64,000 nucleotides of DNA from an uncultured Actinomycetes bacterium (GCA_903834145.1 CAILHY010000022.1:114800-178799); one strand, 5' to 3'. Positions 45,710 to 56,375 are shown, numbered from the stretch's first letter. Translations and numbers: made by a program. Notes: generated by a model from the letters alone, not told the origin.

Positions 45710-46489
45710 ATGGAGGCCACCCTTGGCGGTCGGATGCCGCTGCTGGAACATTTGCGTGAATTTCGTAAACGAGTTCTACGATCATCCATTCTGATACTTC
45801 TCGGTTCTGGCATTGGCTGGGTTTTCTACAATCCGATCATAAATAGATTAGCGAAACCGGTTTGCGACCTCAACGCAGCTAAGGCCTCCAACTCAACGCA
45901 CTGTGGCTCCCTGTATATCAGTGGCGTTCTTGGACCGTTGAATTTGCAAATCAAGGTGGCCCTGCTCACAGGTCTGATAATCACGGCGCCTCTTTGGCTC
46001 TATCAATTGTGGGCTTTTATAGCACCTGGCTTACATCGAAAAGAAAAGAAAAGATCGATTCTCTTCTTGATTTCTGCGACTCCATTCTTCGCTATTGGGG
46101 CAACCTTGGGTTATCTCATTCTTCCTGTGGCCATCAAGGTTCTCTTTGGTTTCACTCCTCATTCCCTTGCAAACCTCGTTAAATTTGATGATTACCTCGA
46201 TTTTGTATTGCGCGTCATTCTTCTCTTCGGACTTGCGTTCGAACTCCCTGTTTTTCTTCTAGCACTCAACCTTGTTGGAATTCTTTCTGGCAAAGCAATT
46301 CTCAAACCTTGGCGCTTGTGGATATTTGGAATCACATTGTTTACCGCGGCCTTCACCCCGACGGGTGATCCACTCACAATGTCATTGCTAGCGCTACCTC
46401 TATGTCTGCTCTATTTTGCGTCTGGGGCAATAGCGATCTTGGTAGATCGTAAGAGGGCCAAGCGTCTTCCCGAAAATGAGTCCTTCTAA
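45710..46489 (+). CDS. tatC: Sec-independent translocase subunit TatC
   Basis: Twin-arginine signal receptor with six membrane segments. The 259-aa protein has MPLLEHLREFRKRVLRSS at the N-terminus, LYQLWAFIAPGLHRKEKKRS, FDDYLDF and the periplasmic loop Pro residues in FTPTGDPLTM. It exports folded, cofactor-bearing proteins. It overlaps the next gene by 1 nt. Confidence 0.96.
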   Translation: MEATLGGRMPLLEHLREFRKRVLRSSILILLGSGIGWVFYNPIINRLAKPVCDLNAAKASNSTHCGSLYISGVLGPLNLQIKVALLTGLIITAPLWLYQLWAFIAPGLHRKEKKRSILFLISATPFFAIGATLGYLILPVAIKVLFGFTPHSLANLVKFDDYLDFVLRVILLFGLAFELPVFLLALNLVGILSGKAILKPWRLWIFGITLFTAAFTPTGDPLTMSLLALPLCLLYFASGAIAILVDRKRAKRLPENESF

Positions 46490-47361
46490 TGACGTGGGGG
46501 GTTGTTATAAACCCGATATCGGGACAAGGCGCAGGAGCGCACATGGGAAGCCAGGTGATTGCATTTCTGGCTGAACGAAAAGTCTCGTATCAAATTATCT
46601 CAGGCGTTAGCGCAGCACATACAAGCGCCTCTTTAGTCAGTTTCATCCAAGCTCATCCCGACTGCGATGGCGTTGTGGCAGTAGGTGGTGATGGACTAGC
46701 TCATTTAGTTATTCAGCATCTAGCAAAAACTCGCATTCCACTTGCGATTATCCCAGCCGGTACGGGCAATGACCTCGTTCGCACATTGGGATGGCCTCTA
46801 GGAGAAATCGATGTCATTCTCGAAGCGATGCTCACTAAGGAACCGTCCTACATGGATCTGGGTTTAGCCGATAGCGAATGGTTCGCTGCAATTTTGTCTA
46901 CAGGGTTTGATTCCGTCGTGAATGAGCGTGCTAACACAATGAGATGGCCAACAGGACCAATGAAATATAACGTAGCTATTGCTAGAGAGTTGCCGGGTTT
47001 TCGACCTCGTGATTACACAATCACCTTGGATGATCAAGAAATTTCGACTCAAGCAATGCTTATTGCTATTGGAAACGGGAAATCATACGGGGGAGGCATG
47101 CTTGTCTGTCCGCAAGCAGATATCTCTGATTCCCTTTTTGATGTGATGGTGCTGAGTCCTATTTCAATTTTTGAATTCTTGCGGGTTTTTCCCAAAGTTT
47201 ACGCCGGAACTCATATCTCACATCCAGCGGTAAAAATATACAAAAGTAAACGCGTAAGCATTGATGCTAAAGCGGTTGCCTACGCCGATGGCGAGCGGAT
47301 AGGACCTCTTCCTGTCTCCGCCGAGTGCGTACCGCGCGCCTTGCTCGTTTGGCAACAGTGA
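46489..47361 (+). CDS. Diacylglycerol/lipid kinase (DagK/YegS family)
   Basis: Phosphorylates a membrane lipid such as diacylglycerol; exact substrate not proven. Motifs: INPISGQGAG at the start, GGDG (66-69) and PAGTGND (89-95). The C-terminal beta domain holds GNGKSYGGGM. It is 290 aa. It starts on the tatC stop and ends in a GTGA overlap with the helicase gene, so it is embedded in the tat-helY-lnt run. Confidence 0.9.
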   Translation: MTWGVVINPISGQGAGAHMGSQVIAFLAERKVSYQIISGVSAAHTSASLVSFIQAHPDCDGVVAVGGDGLAHLVIQHLAKTRIPLAIIPAGTGNDLVRTLGWPLGEIDVILEAMLTKEPSYMDLGLADSEWFAAILSTGFDSVVNERANTMRWPTGPMKYNVAIARELPGFRPRDYTITLDDQEISTQAMLIAIGNGKSYGGGMLVCPQADISDSLFDVMVLSPISIFEFLRVFPKVYAGTHISHPAVKIYKSKRVSIDAKAVAYADGERIGPLPVSAECVPRALLVWQQ

Positions 47362-49742
47362 CAACTCCGGCGGAGAGATTCGCAGCCGCTACTCTTCGAA
47401 ATAGTTATCCATTAACGCAACTCTTCGCAGAGACCTTTGCATTCCCCTTTGATGATTTTCAGATTACGGCTTGCCAGGCCGTTGAACAAGGCAAGGGCGT
47501 TCTTGTGGCGGCCCCTACAGGTTCTGGCAAAACAGTAATTGGCGAATTCGCTGCTTTTTTGGCGCTACGCAATGGCCGGAAATGTTTTTACACCACTCCA
47601 ATCAAGGCTCTTTCCAATCAGAAGTACCAGGAGTTCGTCGATCGTTTTGGAATTGAGCAGGTTGGCTTGCTAACGGGCGATACCAGCATCAACTCGGATG
47701 CGGATATTTTGGTTATGACCACTGAAGTTCTTCGAAATATGTTGTACGCCGGTTCACACACATTGGCCTCCCTTGGGTTTGTCGTTATGGATGAAGTTCA
47801 CTACCTCGCTGACAAGTTTCGAGGTGCAGTCTGGGAGGAGGTCCTCATTCACCTCATGGAGAGTGTTCAAGTTATTTCGCTCTCGGCAACAGTTTCCAAT
47901 GCAGAAGAATTTGGAGAATGGCTGCAAATTATTCGAGGTGACACGGAGGTGATTGTTACTGAAACGCGTCCCGTTCCTCTTTATCAACACGTTCTCATCG
48001 ATAATGGACTCATCGATCTCTTCGTGGAAAATGGTCAGGTCAATCCTGAAATTCTCAGGCGCGAAAGAGAAGCTATGCGAAGAGTCCGCGCACCTCATCA
48101 ACGCAGAGACTCATCTAGAAATCGATCCGATGATCACCATCGCCTCTCTCGGGCCGAGGTGATTGAAAAGCTCAATCGGGAAGGAATGCTCCCTGCTATC
48201 ACTTTTATTTTCTCTCGGATCGGTTGCGATTCAGCGGTCAGGCAATGCTTGCAAGCAGGAATTCGTTTGACGACAACGGAGGAGAGGGCAGAAATTCGAG
48301 CGACTGCTCTTAGATACACCCAAAATCTTGATGAAGAAGATCTTGTAGTTTTAGGTTTCCAAGAGTGGATATCCGCTTTAGAACGTGGCGTGGCAGCCCA
48401 CCATGCTGGTTTACTTCCCAGCTTCAAAGGTTGCGTTGAGGAGCTCTTTCAAAAGGGTCTTATTAAGGCGGTCTTTGCAACTGAAACGTTGGCGTTAGGA
48501 ATCAATATGCCGGCCAAAACTGTGGTTCTTGAAAAGCTGATGAAATGGAATGGTGAAGCGCATTTACCGATCACGCCAGGGGAGTACACGCAACTCACAG
48601 GTCGTGCAGGGCGTCGAGGGATCGATATCGAAGGAAATGCCGTTGTCCAATGGTCTCCTACTGTGGATTCAGCAACTGCGGCGGGTCTAGCATCCACTCG
48701 TACGTATCCTCTTCGATCTTCTTTTACTCCTACCTACAACATGGCTATCAACCTGATTGGTCGATTCGGAAGAGAACGTGCACGGGGCTCCCTTGAATCA
48801 TCTTTTGCGCAATTCCAAGCAGATCGGGCAGTAGTCGGATTAACGAAACAAATTCGAAAGAATTCCATTGCAATGGAAAACCTAGAGACCGAGGCCATCT
48901 GCCATCTTGGAGATTTTTCCGAATATGCAATGTTACGTCGTGAGATCAAAGAAACCGAAGTTCTTCTCTCTCGTCGCCAGGCAAAGAAGGGGTTTGATCC
49001 CAAGCAGCGTGCCCACCTTGAATCGGATTTAATTTCTTATCGTAAAAGCATGCGCGTTCATGCTTGTCATGGTTGCACCGATCGTGAATCCCATGCACGT
49101 GTTGCTGAGCGCTTCGACCGATTACGACGTGAAAATGAAGGCCTTCAAAGTCGAGTAGAAAATCGAACGCATGTTATTGCCAGGACATTTGATCGCGTGT
49201 GCGATGTTCTTACTGAACTCAATTACATCGAAGGGGAAAAAACGCTTCCACAAGGCCAGATCTTGGCAAAGATATACACGGAGTCAGACCTACTCTTGGC
49301 TGAGGCTATTCGAACGAATCTTTTGGAGCATCTCTCTGCACCGGAACTTCTTTCCGTTGTATCAAGTATGATTTTTGAAGCTCGCAGTCAAGAAACCCTG
49401 GCGCCACGCATCCCAAGCGGTAATGTTCAAAGCGCCCTCTCTGAAATTGTGAAGTTGTGGTCCTATCTAGAAGATCTGGAAACTCGACATAATATTCAAA
49501 CTCAAAAAGAACCAGACTTCGGTTTTTGTTGGATTGCCTTCCGTTGGGCGAATGGCCATTCCTTGAATAGCGTTCTCAAAGGTAGCGATCTCTCAGTGGG
49601 AGATTTCGTTCGTTCCACAAAACAATTGATCGACTTGCTCAACCAGATTGCAGTAGCCAGTGAGAGTCTTCGCCCTAAATGCTTAGAAGCAATTAGGAAA
49701 TTGGATCGCGGAGTTGTTGCCTATTTTGTGGGTGATGTATGA
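47358..49742 (+). CDS. helY: Ski2/Mtr4-like DExH helicase (HelY type)
   Basis: Superfamily 2 helicase related to RNA helicases of the Ski2 group. Walker A is APTGSGKT (near residue 52) and the DExH box is DEVH. Then come TTPIKALSNQK, LSATVSN, the motif-VI-like QLTGRAGRRGID and a C-terminal DSHCT-like domain. GTG 47358 overlaps the preceding stop (794 aa), shorter than the about 900 aa of the mycobacterial protein. The target RNA or DNA is not known. Confidence 0.9.
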   Translation: MTTPAERFAAATLRNSYPLTQLFAETFAFPFDDFQITACQAVEQGKGVLVAAPTGSGKTVIGEFAAFLALRNGRKCFYTTPIKALSNQKYQEFVDRFGIEQVGLLTGDTSINSDADILVMTTEVLRNMLYAGSHTLASLGFVVMDEVHYLADKFRGAVWEEVLIHLMESVQVISLSATVSNAEEFGEWLQIIRGDTEVIVTETRPVPLYQHVLIDNGLIDLFVENGQVNPEILRREREAMRRVRAPHQRRDSSRNRSDDHHRLSRAEVIEKLNREGMLPAITFIFSRIGCDSAVRQCLQAGIRLTTTEERAEIRATALRYTQNLDEEDLVVLGFQEWISALERGVAAHHAGLLPSFKGCVEELFQKGLIKAVFATETLALGINMPAKTVVLEKLMKWNGEAHLPITPGEYTQLTGRAGRRGIDIEGNAVVQWSPTVDSATAAGLASTRTYPLRSSFTPTYNMAINLIGRFGRERARGSLESSFAQFQADRAVVGLTKQIRKNSIAMENLETEAICHLGDFSEYAMLRREIKETEVLLSRRQAKKGFDPKQRAHLESDLISYRKSMRVHACHGCTDRESHARVAERFDRLRRENEGLQSRVENRTHVIARTFDRVCDVLTELNYIEGEKTLPQGQILAKIYTESDLLLAEAIRTNLLEHLSAPELLSVVSSMIFEARSQETLAPRIPSGNVQSALSEIVKLWSYLEDLETRHNIQTQKEPDFGFCWIAFRWANGHSLNSVLKGSDLSVGDFVRSTKQLIDLLNQIAVASESLRPKCLEAIRKLDRGVVAYFVGDV

Positions 49743-50644
49743 CCTTAATGCTCCTAGACAGTGCCTCACTCTGGTATCGAGCGTATTACGGAATGCCTGA
49801 CACCATGGTTGCCCCCGATGGAACTCCAGTAAATGCGATTCGCGGATACTTGGATATGACAGCGCGCCTCATCGGCATGTATCGCCCCAATCGACTTGTG
49901 GCTTGTATAGAAGGGGATTGGCGCCCAACATGGCGCGTTGCCCTTTTCCCCGAATACAAAGCCAATCGAGTAGATGTATCAGGTGAAGGCGAGGAAGAAC
50001 CGGACACATTAACGCCACAAATTCCTATCCTTTTGGACGTGCTTGATGCCTTTGGAATTACCGTCATTGGAGTAGATGACTACGAGGCAGATGACGTTAT
50101 GGCCTCGTACGCTGTGCAGGAAAAAGGACCGGTCCGAATTGTTACAGGAGACCGAGACTTATTTCAGTTGGTGGATGATGCACGTGATGTACGAGTTGTC
50201 TATCTTGCCAAAGGTTTATCTCAACATGATCTAGTGAACTTGGCATGGGTCAGTGATAAATACGGTATCCCGGGGGAGAGATACGGTCTTTTCGCTATGT
50301 TCCGAGGAGACCCTTCAGATGGTTTGCCCGGTGTGAGAGGAATCGGCGAGAAAGGCGCGGCACTTATTGCCAATGCTTTCGCAAGTGTTCCCGAAGTCAT
50401 CGCCGCTGCACATGCCAATGATCCTCAATTAACGCCTGCGCTTACGAAGAAGATTCTTGCTGGTTTAGATTATCTTGAGATTGCTCCTACGTTGGTTCAG
50501 TGCGCTCTAGATATTTCATTGCCTCAGGTTTCCTTAGCGATCCCAAGGAAACCGAAGAATATGAAGGTTCTGCAAGACCTCAAGGAAAAGTACGCGTTAG
50601 GAGCAAGCGTTGATAGATTGATAGCGGCGCTGGAATGGCAATAG
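49739..50644 (+). CDS. 5'-3' exonuclease (PolI N-terminal-like, PIN/FEN domain)
   Basis: Structure-specific 5' nuclease resembling the N-terminal domain of DNA polymerase I, but as a separate 301-aa protein. Metal-binding acids are in DDYEADDVMA and TGDRDLFQLVDD. The H3TH DNA-binding motif is PGVRGIGEKGAALI. A DNA repair role is likely. The start overlaps the helicase stop (ATGA) and the end overlaps lnt by 10 nt. Confidence 0.92.
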   Translation: MTLMLLDSASLWYRAYYGMPDTMVAPDGTPVNAIRGYLDMTARLIGMYRPNRLVACIEGDWRPTWRVALFPEYKANRVDVSGEGEEEPDTLTPQIPILLDVLDAFGITVIGVDDYEADDVMASYAVQEKGPVRIVTGDRDLFQLVDDARDVRVVYLAKGLSQHDLVNLAWVSDKYGIPGERYGLFAMFRGDPSDGLPGVRGIGEKGAALIANAFASVPEVIAAAHANDPQLTPALTKKILAGLDYLEIAPTLVQCALDISLPQVSLAIPRKPKNMKVLQDLKEKYALGASVDRLIAALEWQ

Positions 50645-52104
50645 CCCAAGCTCTTCTCGCGGGATTTCTCCTCTCGTGTGCTTTCCCACCTTTCTCCTTG
50701 TGGTGGGTCGCCCCCATAGCGATTGTCTGTTTGCTTCAATCACTCGAAAGAAAACCGCTAAAGCAGAGAACCGCTCTCGTTGCCTTTTTTGGAGCATCTT
50801 TCTTCGCCCCATTACTTCATTGGACCAGTACCTACGTCGGTTCTATTCCTTGGTTGCTCCTTGTTTTTGGCCAGACTCTTCTACTACTTCCTTTAGCCTT
50901 GCTCCCAACGAATAATTATCGAAAAATCATTCTCTTTCCCGCTTTGTGGGTTTTCATTGAAGTAATTCGCACGCATTTCCCTTTTGGCGGATTTGGGTGG
51001 GGGAGGATTGGTTTCTCACAAAGCGACTCGCCTTATTCGCAATTTGCTTCGATAGCTGGGCCATCAGGACTTACCTTTATTGTTTGTGCCATTTCAATCT
51101 CTCTTTTTTTCTGGATCAAGCATGAAGGTTTTCTTGCCGTCTCCTCAGCACTGATGGTTGCTCTCTTGCTCGGTGCCTCAACTGTTGCAGAACACAGAAT
51201 TCCTGCCATTGTCCCTAGCGAGCATATTTCTATTCTGGCGGTGCAAGGGGGAGTGCCTCAACTGGGCCTTAACTTCAATGAACGAGCGACAGCAGTATTT
51301 ACAAATCATCTAAAGGTTACCCAAGAATATTTCCTGCGACATAAGAGAAACATTGATCTCATAGTCTGGCCAGAAAATAGCGTTGATGTCGATCCATATT
51401 CTGATCTTTATGTACGAAATTCACTTCAATCACTTGTGGATGACATTCATATTCCGATTATCATTGGAGCGGTTTTGCAAACTCCTTATGGACCGCAAAA
51501 TGCTTCAATTTTGTGGAAACCTCAAGTAGGTCCCACTTCAACATATATCAAGATGCATTTGACTCCATTTGGTGAATACATGCCCCTTCGCAGTGTTGCG
51601 CAATTGCTTTCACCTTTCGCTAAGAACGTTGTTGATTTCATTCCAGGGAAAAAGGCCGTCGTCCATATAGTAGGTAGAGCAAAGGTTTCACCTGTGATTT
51701 GCTTTGAATTGGTTGATGACCAACTGGGGCGCTCAATCAATGCCCTGGGAAACCTGATGCTTGTACAGACCAACAGTGCAACTTTCGGGTTATCTGCTGA
51801 AAGTGCTCAAGAGCTCGAGATAACGCGTATCCGAGCCATCGAGCATCAAAGATTCGCCGTGAGCATTGCAACCTCTGGGATCAGTGCAATTATCGACAAT
51901 GAGGGAGCGATCCTTCAAAAGAGCGCACAAAACGATGCGGAAGTTCTCACCTATGACGTGCCCTTAATGACAACACGATCAATTTCTGACCGCCTTGGAA
52001 ACTCTGCGGAAATTCTCATAATTCTCGTACCCATAGCGTTGTATTTTCTCCTACCATTTCTCGAATGGAAGTTGCGAAGAATCAAGCGCAGGAGTTGCCA
52101 ATGA
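50635..52104 (+). CDS. lnt: Apolipoprotein N-acyltransferase
   Basis: Adds the third acyl chain to lipoproteins. The N-terminal half has about six membrane segments (to residue 190). The periplasmic nitrilase-like domain (about 200-460) has the catalytic Glu in WPENSVDVD, Lys in KMHLTPFGEYMPLR, and Cys in PVICFELVDD. It is 489 aa. A final membrane segment lies near the C-terminus. In M. tuberculosis this domain is fused to Ppm1; here they are separate genes with an ATGA overlap. Confidence 0.92.
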   Translation: MAIAQALLAGFLLSCAFPPFSLWWVAPIAIVCLLQSLERKPLKQRTALVAFFGASFFAPLLHWTSTYVGSIPWLLLVFGQTLLLLPLALLPTNNYRKIILFPALWVFIEVIRTHFPFGGFGWGRIGFSQSDSPYSQFASIAGPSGLTFIVCAISISLFFWIKHEGFLAVSSALMVALLLGASTVAEHRIPAIVPSEHISILAVQGGVPQLGLNFNERATAVFTNHLKVTQEYFLRHKRNIDLIVWPENSVDVDPYSDLYVRNSLQSLVDDIHIPIIIGAVLQTPYGPQNASILWKPQVGPTSTYIKMHLTPFGEYMPLRSVAQLLSPFAKNVVDFIPGKKAVVHIVGRAKVSPVICFELVDDQLGRSINALGNLMLVQTNSATFGLSAESAQELEITRIRAIEHQRFAVSIATSGISAIIDNEGAILQKSAQNDAEVLTYDVPLMTTRSISDRLGNSAEILIILVPIALYFLLPFLEWKLRRIKRRSCQ

Positions 52105-52886
52105 ACCTTGTGAAATTGGTGAAATTGCTTGTCGTAATTCCCACATATAACGAGATCGATTCGATTGCTTCATTAACGAGCCAAGTTCTCTCGATGCCCG
52201 AAAATGTCGATATTTTGATAGTCGACGATAATTCTCCCGATGGAACTGCAAGATTGGTAAAAGAAATTGCACGAGCTTGGCCGGATCGAGTAAAACTCAT
52301 TGAAAGAACCAAGAAAACCGGCCTCGGTGGTGCATATAGAACAGGTTTTTCATGGTTTCTTACCCAGCCTCAATACACTCACCTTGTCACTATGGACGCA
52401 GACCATTCGCATAGACCGCAGGATTTAGCAACAATGATTGCATTACTCACGTCATCAAATTCATCAAAGATGCCAGGCGCAGATGTAATCATGGGTGTTC
52501 GCTGGATGCCAGGTGGGGCAATTGTTAATTGGCCCAAATCACGTCAACGATTGTCACGTATGGGAACTTCATACGCGCGTTGGGCCCTGAAATTACCCTT
52601 ACGCGACCTTACCGGTGGATTTAGAATTTACTCGCGAACATTGCTGGAAAAGATTCGAATTCAATCAGTGTCATCGGAAGGTTATTGCTTTCAAATTGAA
52701 ATGGCTCGCGCAGCATGCGCTGCACAAGCGCTCATCCTTGAATCGCCGATTACATTTGTTGAGCGAACCAGTGGAGTTTCAAAGATGAGTCGAGGAATCG
52801 TCATTGAAGCGCTATTTAAAGTAACCCGCTGGGCGCTGGATTCTAGGTTTAAACCTAACGCCGATAAGTTACATTATGTCAAGTAA
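52101..52886 (+). CDS. Polyprenol-phosphate mannose synthase (Ppm1/DPM1-like)
   Basis: Family 2 glycosyltransferase expected to make polyprenyl-phospho-mannose from GDP-mannose, the donor for lipoglycans or protein mannosylation. The nucleotide-binding VVIPTYNEID and VDDNSPDGT (41-49) are intact, with the catalytic Asp in TMDADHSH and the RDLTGGFRIYSR segment. ATG 52101 with AGGAG upstream overlaps the lnt stop, giving 261 aa. It has no membrane anchor, so it may rely on Lnt for membrane location. Confidence 0.9.
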   Translation: MNLVKLVKLLVVIPTYNEIDSIASLTSQVLSMPENVDILIVDDNSPDGTARLVKEIARAWPDRVKLIERTKKTGLGGAYRTGFSWFLTQPQYTHLVTMDADHSHRPQDLATMIALLTSSNSSKMPGADVIMGVRWMPGGAIVNWPKSRQRLSRMGTSYARWALKLPLRDLTGGFRIYSRTLLEKIRIQSVSSEGYCFQIEMARAACAAQALILESPITFVERTSGVSKMSRGIVIEALFKVTRWALDSRFKPNADKLHYVK

Positions 52887-52888
52887 GG

Positions 52889-55744
52889 TTAAGCGTAGTC
52901 ACTCACGGGAGCGCAGGAACAAATCAGGTTCCTATCCCCGAATGCTCCATCAATGCGCCCCACTGTTGGCCAATATTTACCTCTGCGGCCCATAACATCA
53001 CCAGAATTCACTCCACCAGGGAAAGCTGCCATTTCTCGACCATATCCAAAGGACCAAGCATCTGAAGCAATTTTCTCTGCGGTATGAGGTGCATTATGCA
53101 AAGGCGAATCTTGATGGCTTCTGACCCCGGTGCGAACTTCTTCGATCTCGCCAAAGATCGCAACCATTGCAGCGATGAATCGATCTAGTTCAACAATATC
53201 TTCACTCTCAGTTGGTTCGATCATAAGTGTGCCTGGAACCGGGAAACTCATTGTTGGCGCGTGGAAGCCAAAATCCATCAGACGCTTTGCGATGTCATCG
53301 ACACTCACGCCTGAATCTTTGGTAATTTCGCGAACATCAAGAATGCACTCGTGCGCGACTAACCCATTCTCCCCCGTGTACAAAACCGGATAGTACGGAT
53401 TGAGTTTTTTGGCAATGTAATTTGCCGACAAGATCGCAACTTCCGTTGCATGAGTTAGACCTGCGCCCCCCATTAATCGAATGTATGCCCAAGAAATAGG
53501 AAGAATGCTCGCTGAACCAAATGGCGCTGCGCTGACTGGTCCCGGACCCGTAACAGGACCTGCCGTTGCGTCTAAAGGATGATTTGGCAGAAATGGTGCA
53601 AGATGCGCCCGCGAAATAACTGGACCTACACCTGGTCCTCCCCCTCCATGAGGGATGCAAAAAGTTTTATGCAAATTCAAATGCGAAACATCTGCGCCAA
53701 ATTTTCCAGGCTGAGCCAAACCGACAAGTGCATTCAGATTTGCACCATCGACATAAACTTGTCCTCCTGCTTCGTGCACCATGGCGCATATCTCGGTAAT
53801 TGCTGTTTCAAAAACTCCGTGAGTTGATGGATAAGTCACCATAAGAGCAGCTAGAACATCCTTGTGAAGAGCGATCTTTTCCTTAAGGTCGGTCACGCTG
53901 ACGTTACCCAAAGAATCGCATTCCACGACAATTACTTTCATTCCAGCCATGACAGCGCTTGCGGCATTGGTCCCATGTGCACTCGATGGAATCAAACAAA
54001 TGTTTCTAGCGCTATCTCCTCGTGAATCGTGGTAGTTACGAATTGCCAGTAAACCTGCGAACTCTCCTTGACTTCCAGCATTTGGTTGAAGGGAAACCGC
54101 GTCATAGCCAGTTATCGCAACAAGCCAATCAGATAATTGTGAAATCAATTTACGAGACCCAATGCTTTGATCTGCCGGAGCAAATGGGTGAAGTGATGAG
54201 AATTCAGGCCACGTCACTGCTTGCATTTCGGTCACAGCATTGAGTTTCATCGTGCAAGAGCCCAAAGGAATCATTGTCCGATCAAGGGCAAGATCCTTAT
54301 CAGCAAGAGAGCGCAGGTAGCGCATCATGGCTGTTTCTGAATGATTCGTATTAAATATCGGATGTGTCAGAAATGAACTCGTGCGATGTAAGGAGGTTTG
54401 AAAATGCTCTTTCAGTGAATCTTCACCTACTAGCGAAACGCCAAACACCTTGCAAAGTTGTTGCAGTAACTCTTCAGTAACAGTCTCATCCAGTGATAAA
54501 CCAACTGTTGTTTGGTCGATAACCCTCAAGTTAATTCCTAGTTCGCGCGCTTTGGAAGCCACCGCCTCGGAGTGCGAAACAGAGACCGCAAGAGTGTCAA
54601 AATAATTCTTAGTCAATACCTTTGATCCTGCGTTGTCGAGAGATTGCGCCAATCGCGCAGTCTGATTATGGATTCGACGCGCGATATGAGTCAGGCCTTT
54701 AGGGCCGTGATACATCGCGTAGAAAGCACTCATCACTGCCAACAGAACTTGAGCAGTACAAATATTGCTTGTTGCCTTGTCTCTACGAATGTGTTGTTCG
54801 CGTGTTTGAAGAGCTAATCGAAATCCCGGATTTCCATCTGAGTCCACACTTTGACCAATGAGCCGACCGGGCATTCCTCGTTCTAATCCGGTGCGAACGG
54901 ACATGAACCCAGCGTGCGGTCCACCAAACCCCATCGGAACACCTAAACGTTGGGCTGATCCAACAACAACATCAGCACCCCACTCCCCTGGCGGAGTTAA
55001 CAAAGTTAAAGCTAGCAAGTCAGATGCAGCAATACACAGTGCGTCGCGATCGTGCGCTTGCTGGGCAATAAGGCTGTAATCGAAAATCTCACCACGGGTA
55101 TTTGGATACTGAACTAACACACCAAAAAATTCTTGCGCGGGAAGTCCTTTGGAAGCATCAATCTCAACGACTGTTATCCCAAGTGGCTTGGCACGGGTGA
55201 GAACTACTGCCAAAGTTTGCGGATGTACATCTTTATCCACCAAGAAGACCGCTTCGTCAGCACCTTTATATGCGCGGTGTGCAAGTGTCATTGCCTCTGC
55301 TGCAGCTGTTGCTTCATCGAGCATGGAAGCATTCGCAATACTTAAACTTGTCATGTCACAAATGAGAGTTTGAAAAGCGAAGAGGGCTTCAAGGCGCCCT
55401 TGAGAAATCTCCGGTTGATACGGGGTGTACGCGGTGTACCACGCTGGATTTTCTAGAACGTTCCGCAAAATTACTGCGGGGGTATGTGTTCCGTAATACC
55501 CAGTGCCAATAAGTGATGTAAAAGAAAGATTCTGATCAGCCAGAGTGCGAAGTTCAGCAATCACTTCTACTTCAGTCTTTGCCTGTGGCAGTAAGTCTGC
55601 TAAATCTTTCGTCATCGCGATACTGGAGGGTCGGACCTGGGCAATAAAATAAGCTAGAGAGTCATAGCCCAACTCACGAAGCATCAAATTTTCTTGATCA
55701 AGGGATGGTCCAATATGGCGGCGTTCAAAGGCGTCAAAAGTCAT
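52889..55744 (-). CDS. gcvP: Glycine dehydrogenase (decarboxylating), P-protein
   Basis: PLP-dependent decarboxylase of the glycine cleavage system. The single-chain form (951 aa) contains both homologous halves; the PLP lysine is in [16 protein letters not shown] near residue 693. It works with GcvH, encoded in the same strand block; gcvT and the lipoamide dehydrogenase are not here. CATAAT lies 6 nt upstream of ATG 55744. Its stop is 2 nt from the convergent glycosyltransferase stop. Confidence 0.96.
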   Translation of the reverse strand: MTFDAFERRHIGPSLDQENLMLRELGYDSLAYFIAQVRPSSIAMTKDLADLLPQAKTEVEVIAELRTLADQNLSFTSLIGTGYYGTHTPAVILRNVLENPAWYTAYTPYQPEISQGRLEALFAFQTLICDMTSLSIANASMLDEATAAAEAMTLAHRAYKGADEAVFLVDKDVHPQTLAVVLTRAKPLGITVVEIDASKGLPAQEFFGVLVQYPNTRGEIFDYSLIAQQAHDRDALCIAASDLLALTLLTPPGEWGADVVVGSAQRLGVPMGFGGPHAGFMSVRTGLERGMPGRLIGQSVDSDGNPGFRLALQTREQHIRRDKATSNICTAQVLLAVMSAFYAMYHGPKGLTHIARRIHNQTARLAQSLDNAGSKVLTKNYFDTLAVSVSHSEAVASKARELGINLRVIDQTTVGLSLDETVTEELLQQLCKVFGVSLVGEDSLKEHFQTSLHRTSSFLTHPIFNTNHSETAMMRYLRSLADKDLALDRTMIPLGSCTMKLNAVTEMQAVTWPEFSSLHPFAPADQSIGSRKLISQLSDWLVAITGYDAVSLQPNAGSQGEFAGLLAIRNYHDSRGDSARNICLIPSSAHGTNAASAVMAGMKVIVVECDSLGNVSVTDLKEKIALHKDVLAALMVTYPSTHGVFETAITEICAMVHEAGGQVYVDGANLNALVGLAQPGKFGADVSHLNLHKTFCIPHGGGGPGVGPVISRAHLAPFLPNHPLDATAGPVTGPGPVSAAPFGSASILPISWAYIRLMGGAGLTHATEVAILSANYIAKKLNPYYPVLYTGENGLVAHECILDVREITKDSGVSVDDIAKRLMDFGFHAPTMSFPVPGTLMIEPTESEDIVELDRFIAAMVAIFGEIEEVRTGVRSHQDSPLHNAPHTAEKIASDAWSFGYGREMAAFPGGVNSGDVMGRRGKYWPTVGRIDGAFGDRNLICSCAPVSDYA

Positions 55745-55750
55745 AAGCAG

Positions 55751-55756
55751 ATTATG
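55751..55756 (-). promoter_or_regulatory. -10 element for leaderless gcvP mRNA
   Basis: CATAAT on the minus strand ends 6 nt before ATG 55744. No glycine riboswitch fits in the 18-nt gap after the MerR gene. Confidence 0.5.
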
Positions 55757-55762
55757 CTCGTT

Positions 55763-56278
55763 TTAAGCGCCTTTAAGTTTGCGCCTTTGCGAGAGCTCAT
55801 CGTTACTTTCACCACTCACAACGGCTCCGTTGAACTCCCCTTGCAGGAGAGCCAAAGAACCCTCAACTTCACTCCATACCTTGCCGACTGCGATACCAAA
55901 AACGCCCTGACCGCCCTGAAGAAGATCGATAATTTCATCAGGACTCGCGCACTCATAAATCGAGGCGCCATCGCTCATTAATGTAATCCGCTCCAGATCA
56001 ACCACTCCCCGATCGCGCAAGTGATTAACGGCGGTTCGAATATTCTGCAGCGAAACACCGGCATCCAAAAGGCGTTTGACAATTTTCAAGACCAAAATAT
56101 CTCGAAAGCCATAGAGTCTTTGACTTCCAGAACCCATAGCTGTTCTTACCCCAGGTTCAACGAGCCCTGTGCGAGCCCAGTAATCCAGTTGACGATATGT
56201 GATTCCGGCAGCGGCACAGGCAGTTGCTCCCCGGTAGCCAATCTCGGTTTGTTCCTGGCCAGTCAATTCTTGGTCCAT
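55763..56278 (-). CDS. MerR-family transcriptional regulator (Rv1830-like)
   Basis: DNA-binding regulator of 171 aa. The MerR winged helix is in GITYRQLDYWARTGLVEPGVR followed by SGSQRLYGFRDILVLKIVKRLLDAGVSLQNIR. Its place between the DUF151 gene and gcvP matches mycobacterial Rv1830. Its target genes are unknown. No clear Shine-Dalgarno or -10 at the leaderless distance was seen; the promoter is probably in the 95-nt gap upstream. Confidence 0.88.
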   Translation of the reverse strand: MDQELTGQEQTEIGYRGATACAAAGITYRQLDYWARTGLVEPGVRTAMGSGSQRLYGFRDILVLKIVKRLLDAGVSLQNIRTAVNHLRDRGVVDLERITLMSDGASIYECASPDEIIDLLQGGQGVFGIAVGKVWSEVEGSLALLQGEFNGAVVSGESNDELSQRRKLKGA

Positions 56279-56358
56279 TGAGGGTCGCTCGATTCTGCTG
56301 GGGAAGTATTGCTAGGGTAGAAGCAGTTCACGGTAGATTCAATCACCGACACGATTGA

Positions 56359-56375
56359 AACCTCAAGTAGAGGTT
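56359..56375 (-). terminator. Short hairpin at the end of the membrane-protein gene
   Basis: AACCTC (56359-56364) and GAGGTT (56370-56375) form a 6-bp stem with a 5-nt loop. It overlaps the stop codon of the minus-strand membrane-protein gene and is followed by TTTC on that strand. It is weak. Confidence 0.3.

Noticed and set aside
55745..55762. Glycine riboswitch before gcvP
   Set aside because: The gap is 18 nt and contains a -10 element; the 61-nt gap upstream of gcvH also lacks the glycine aptamer core.
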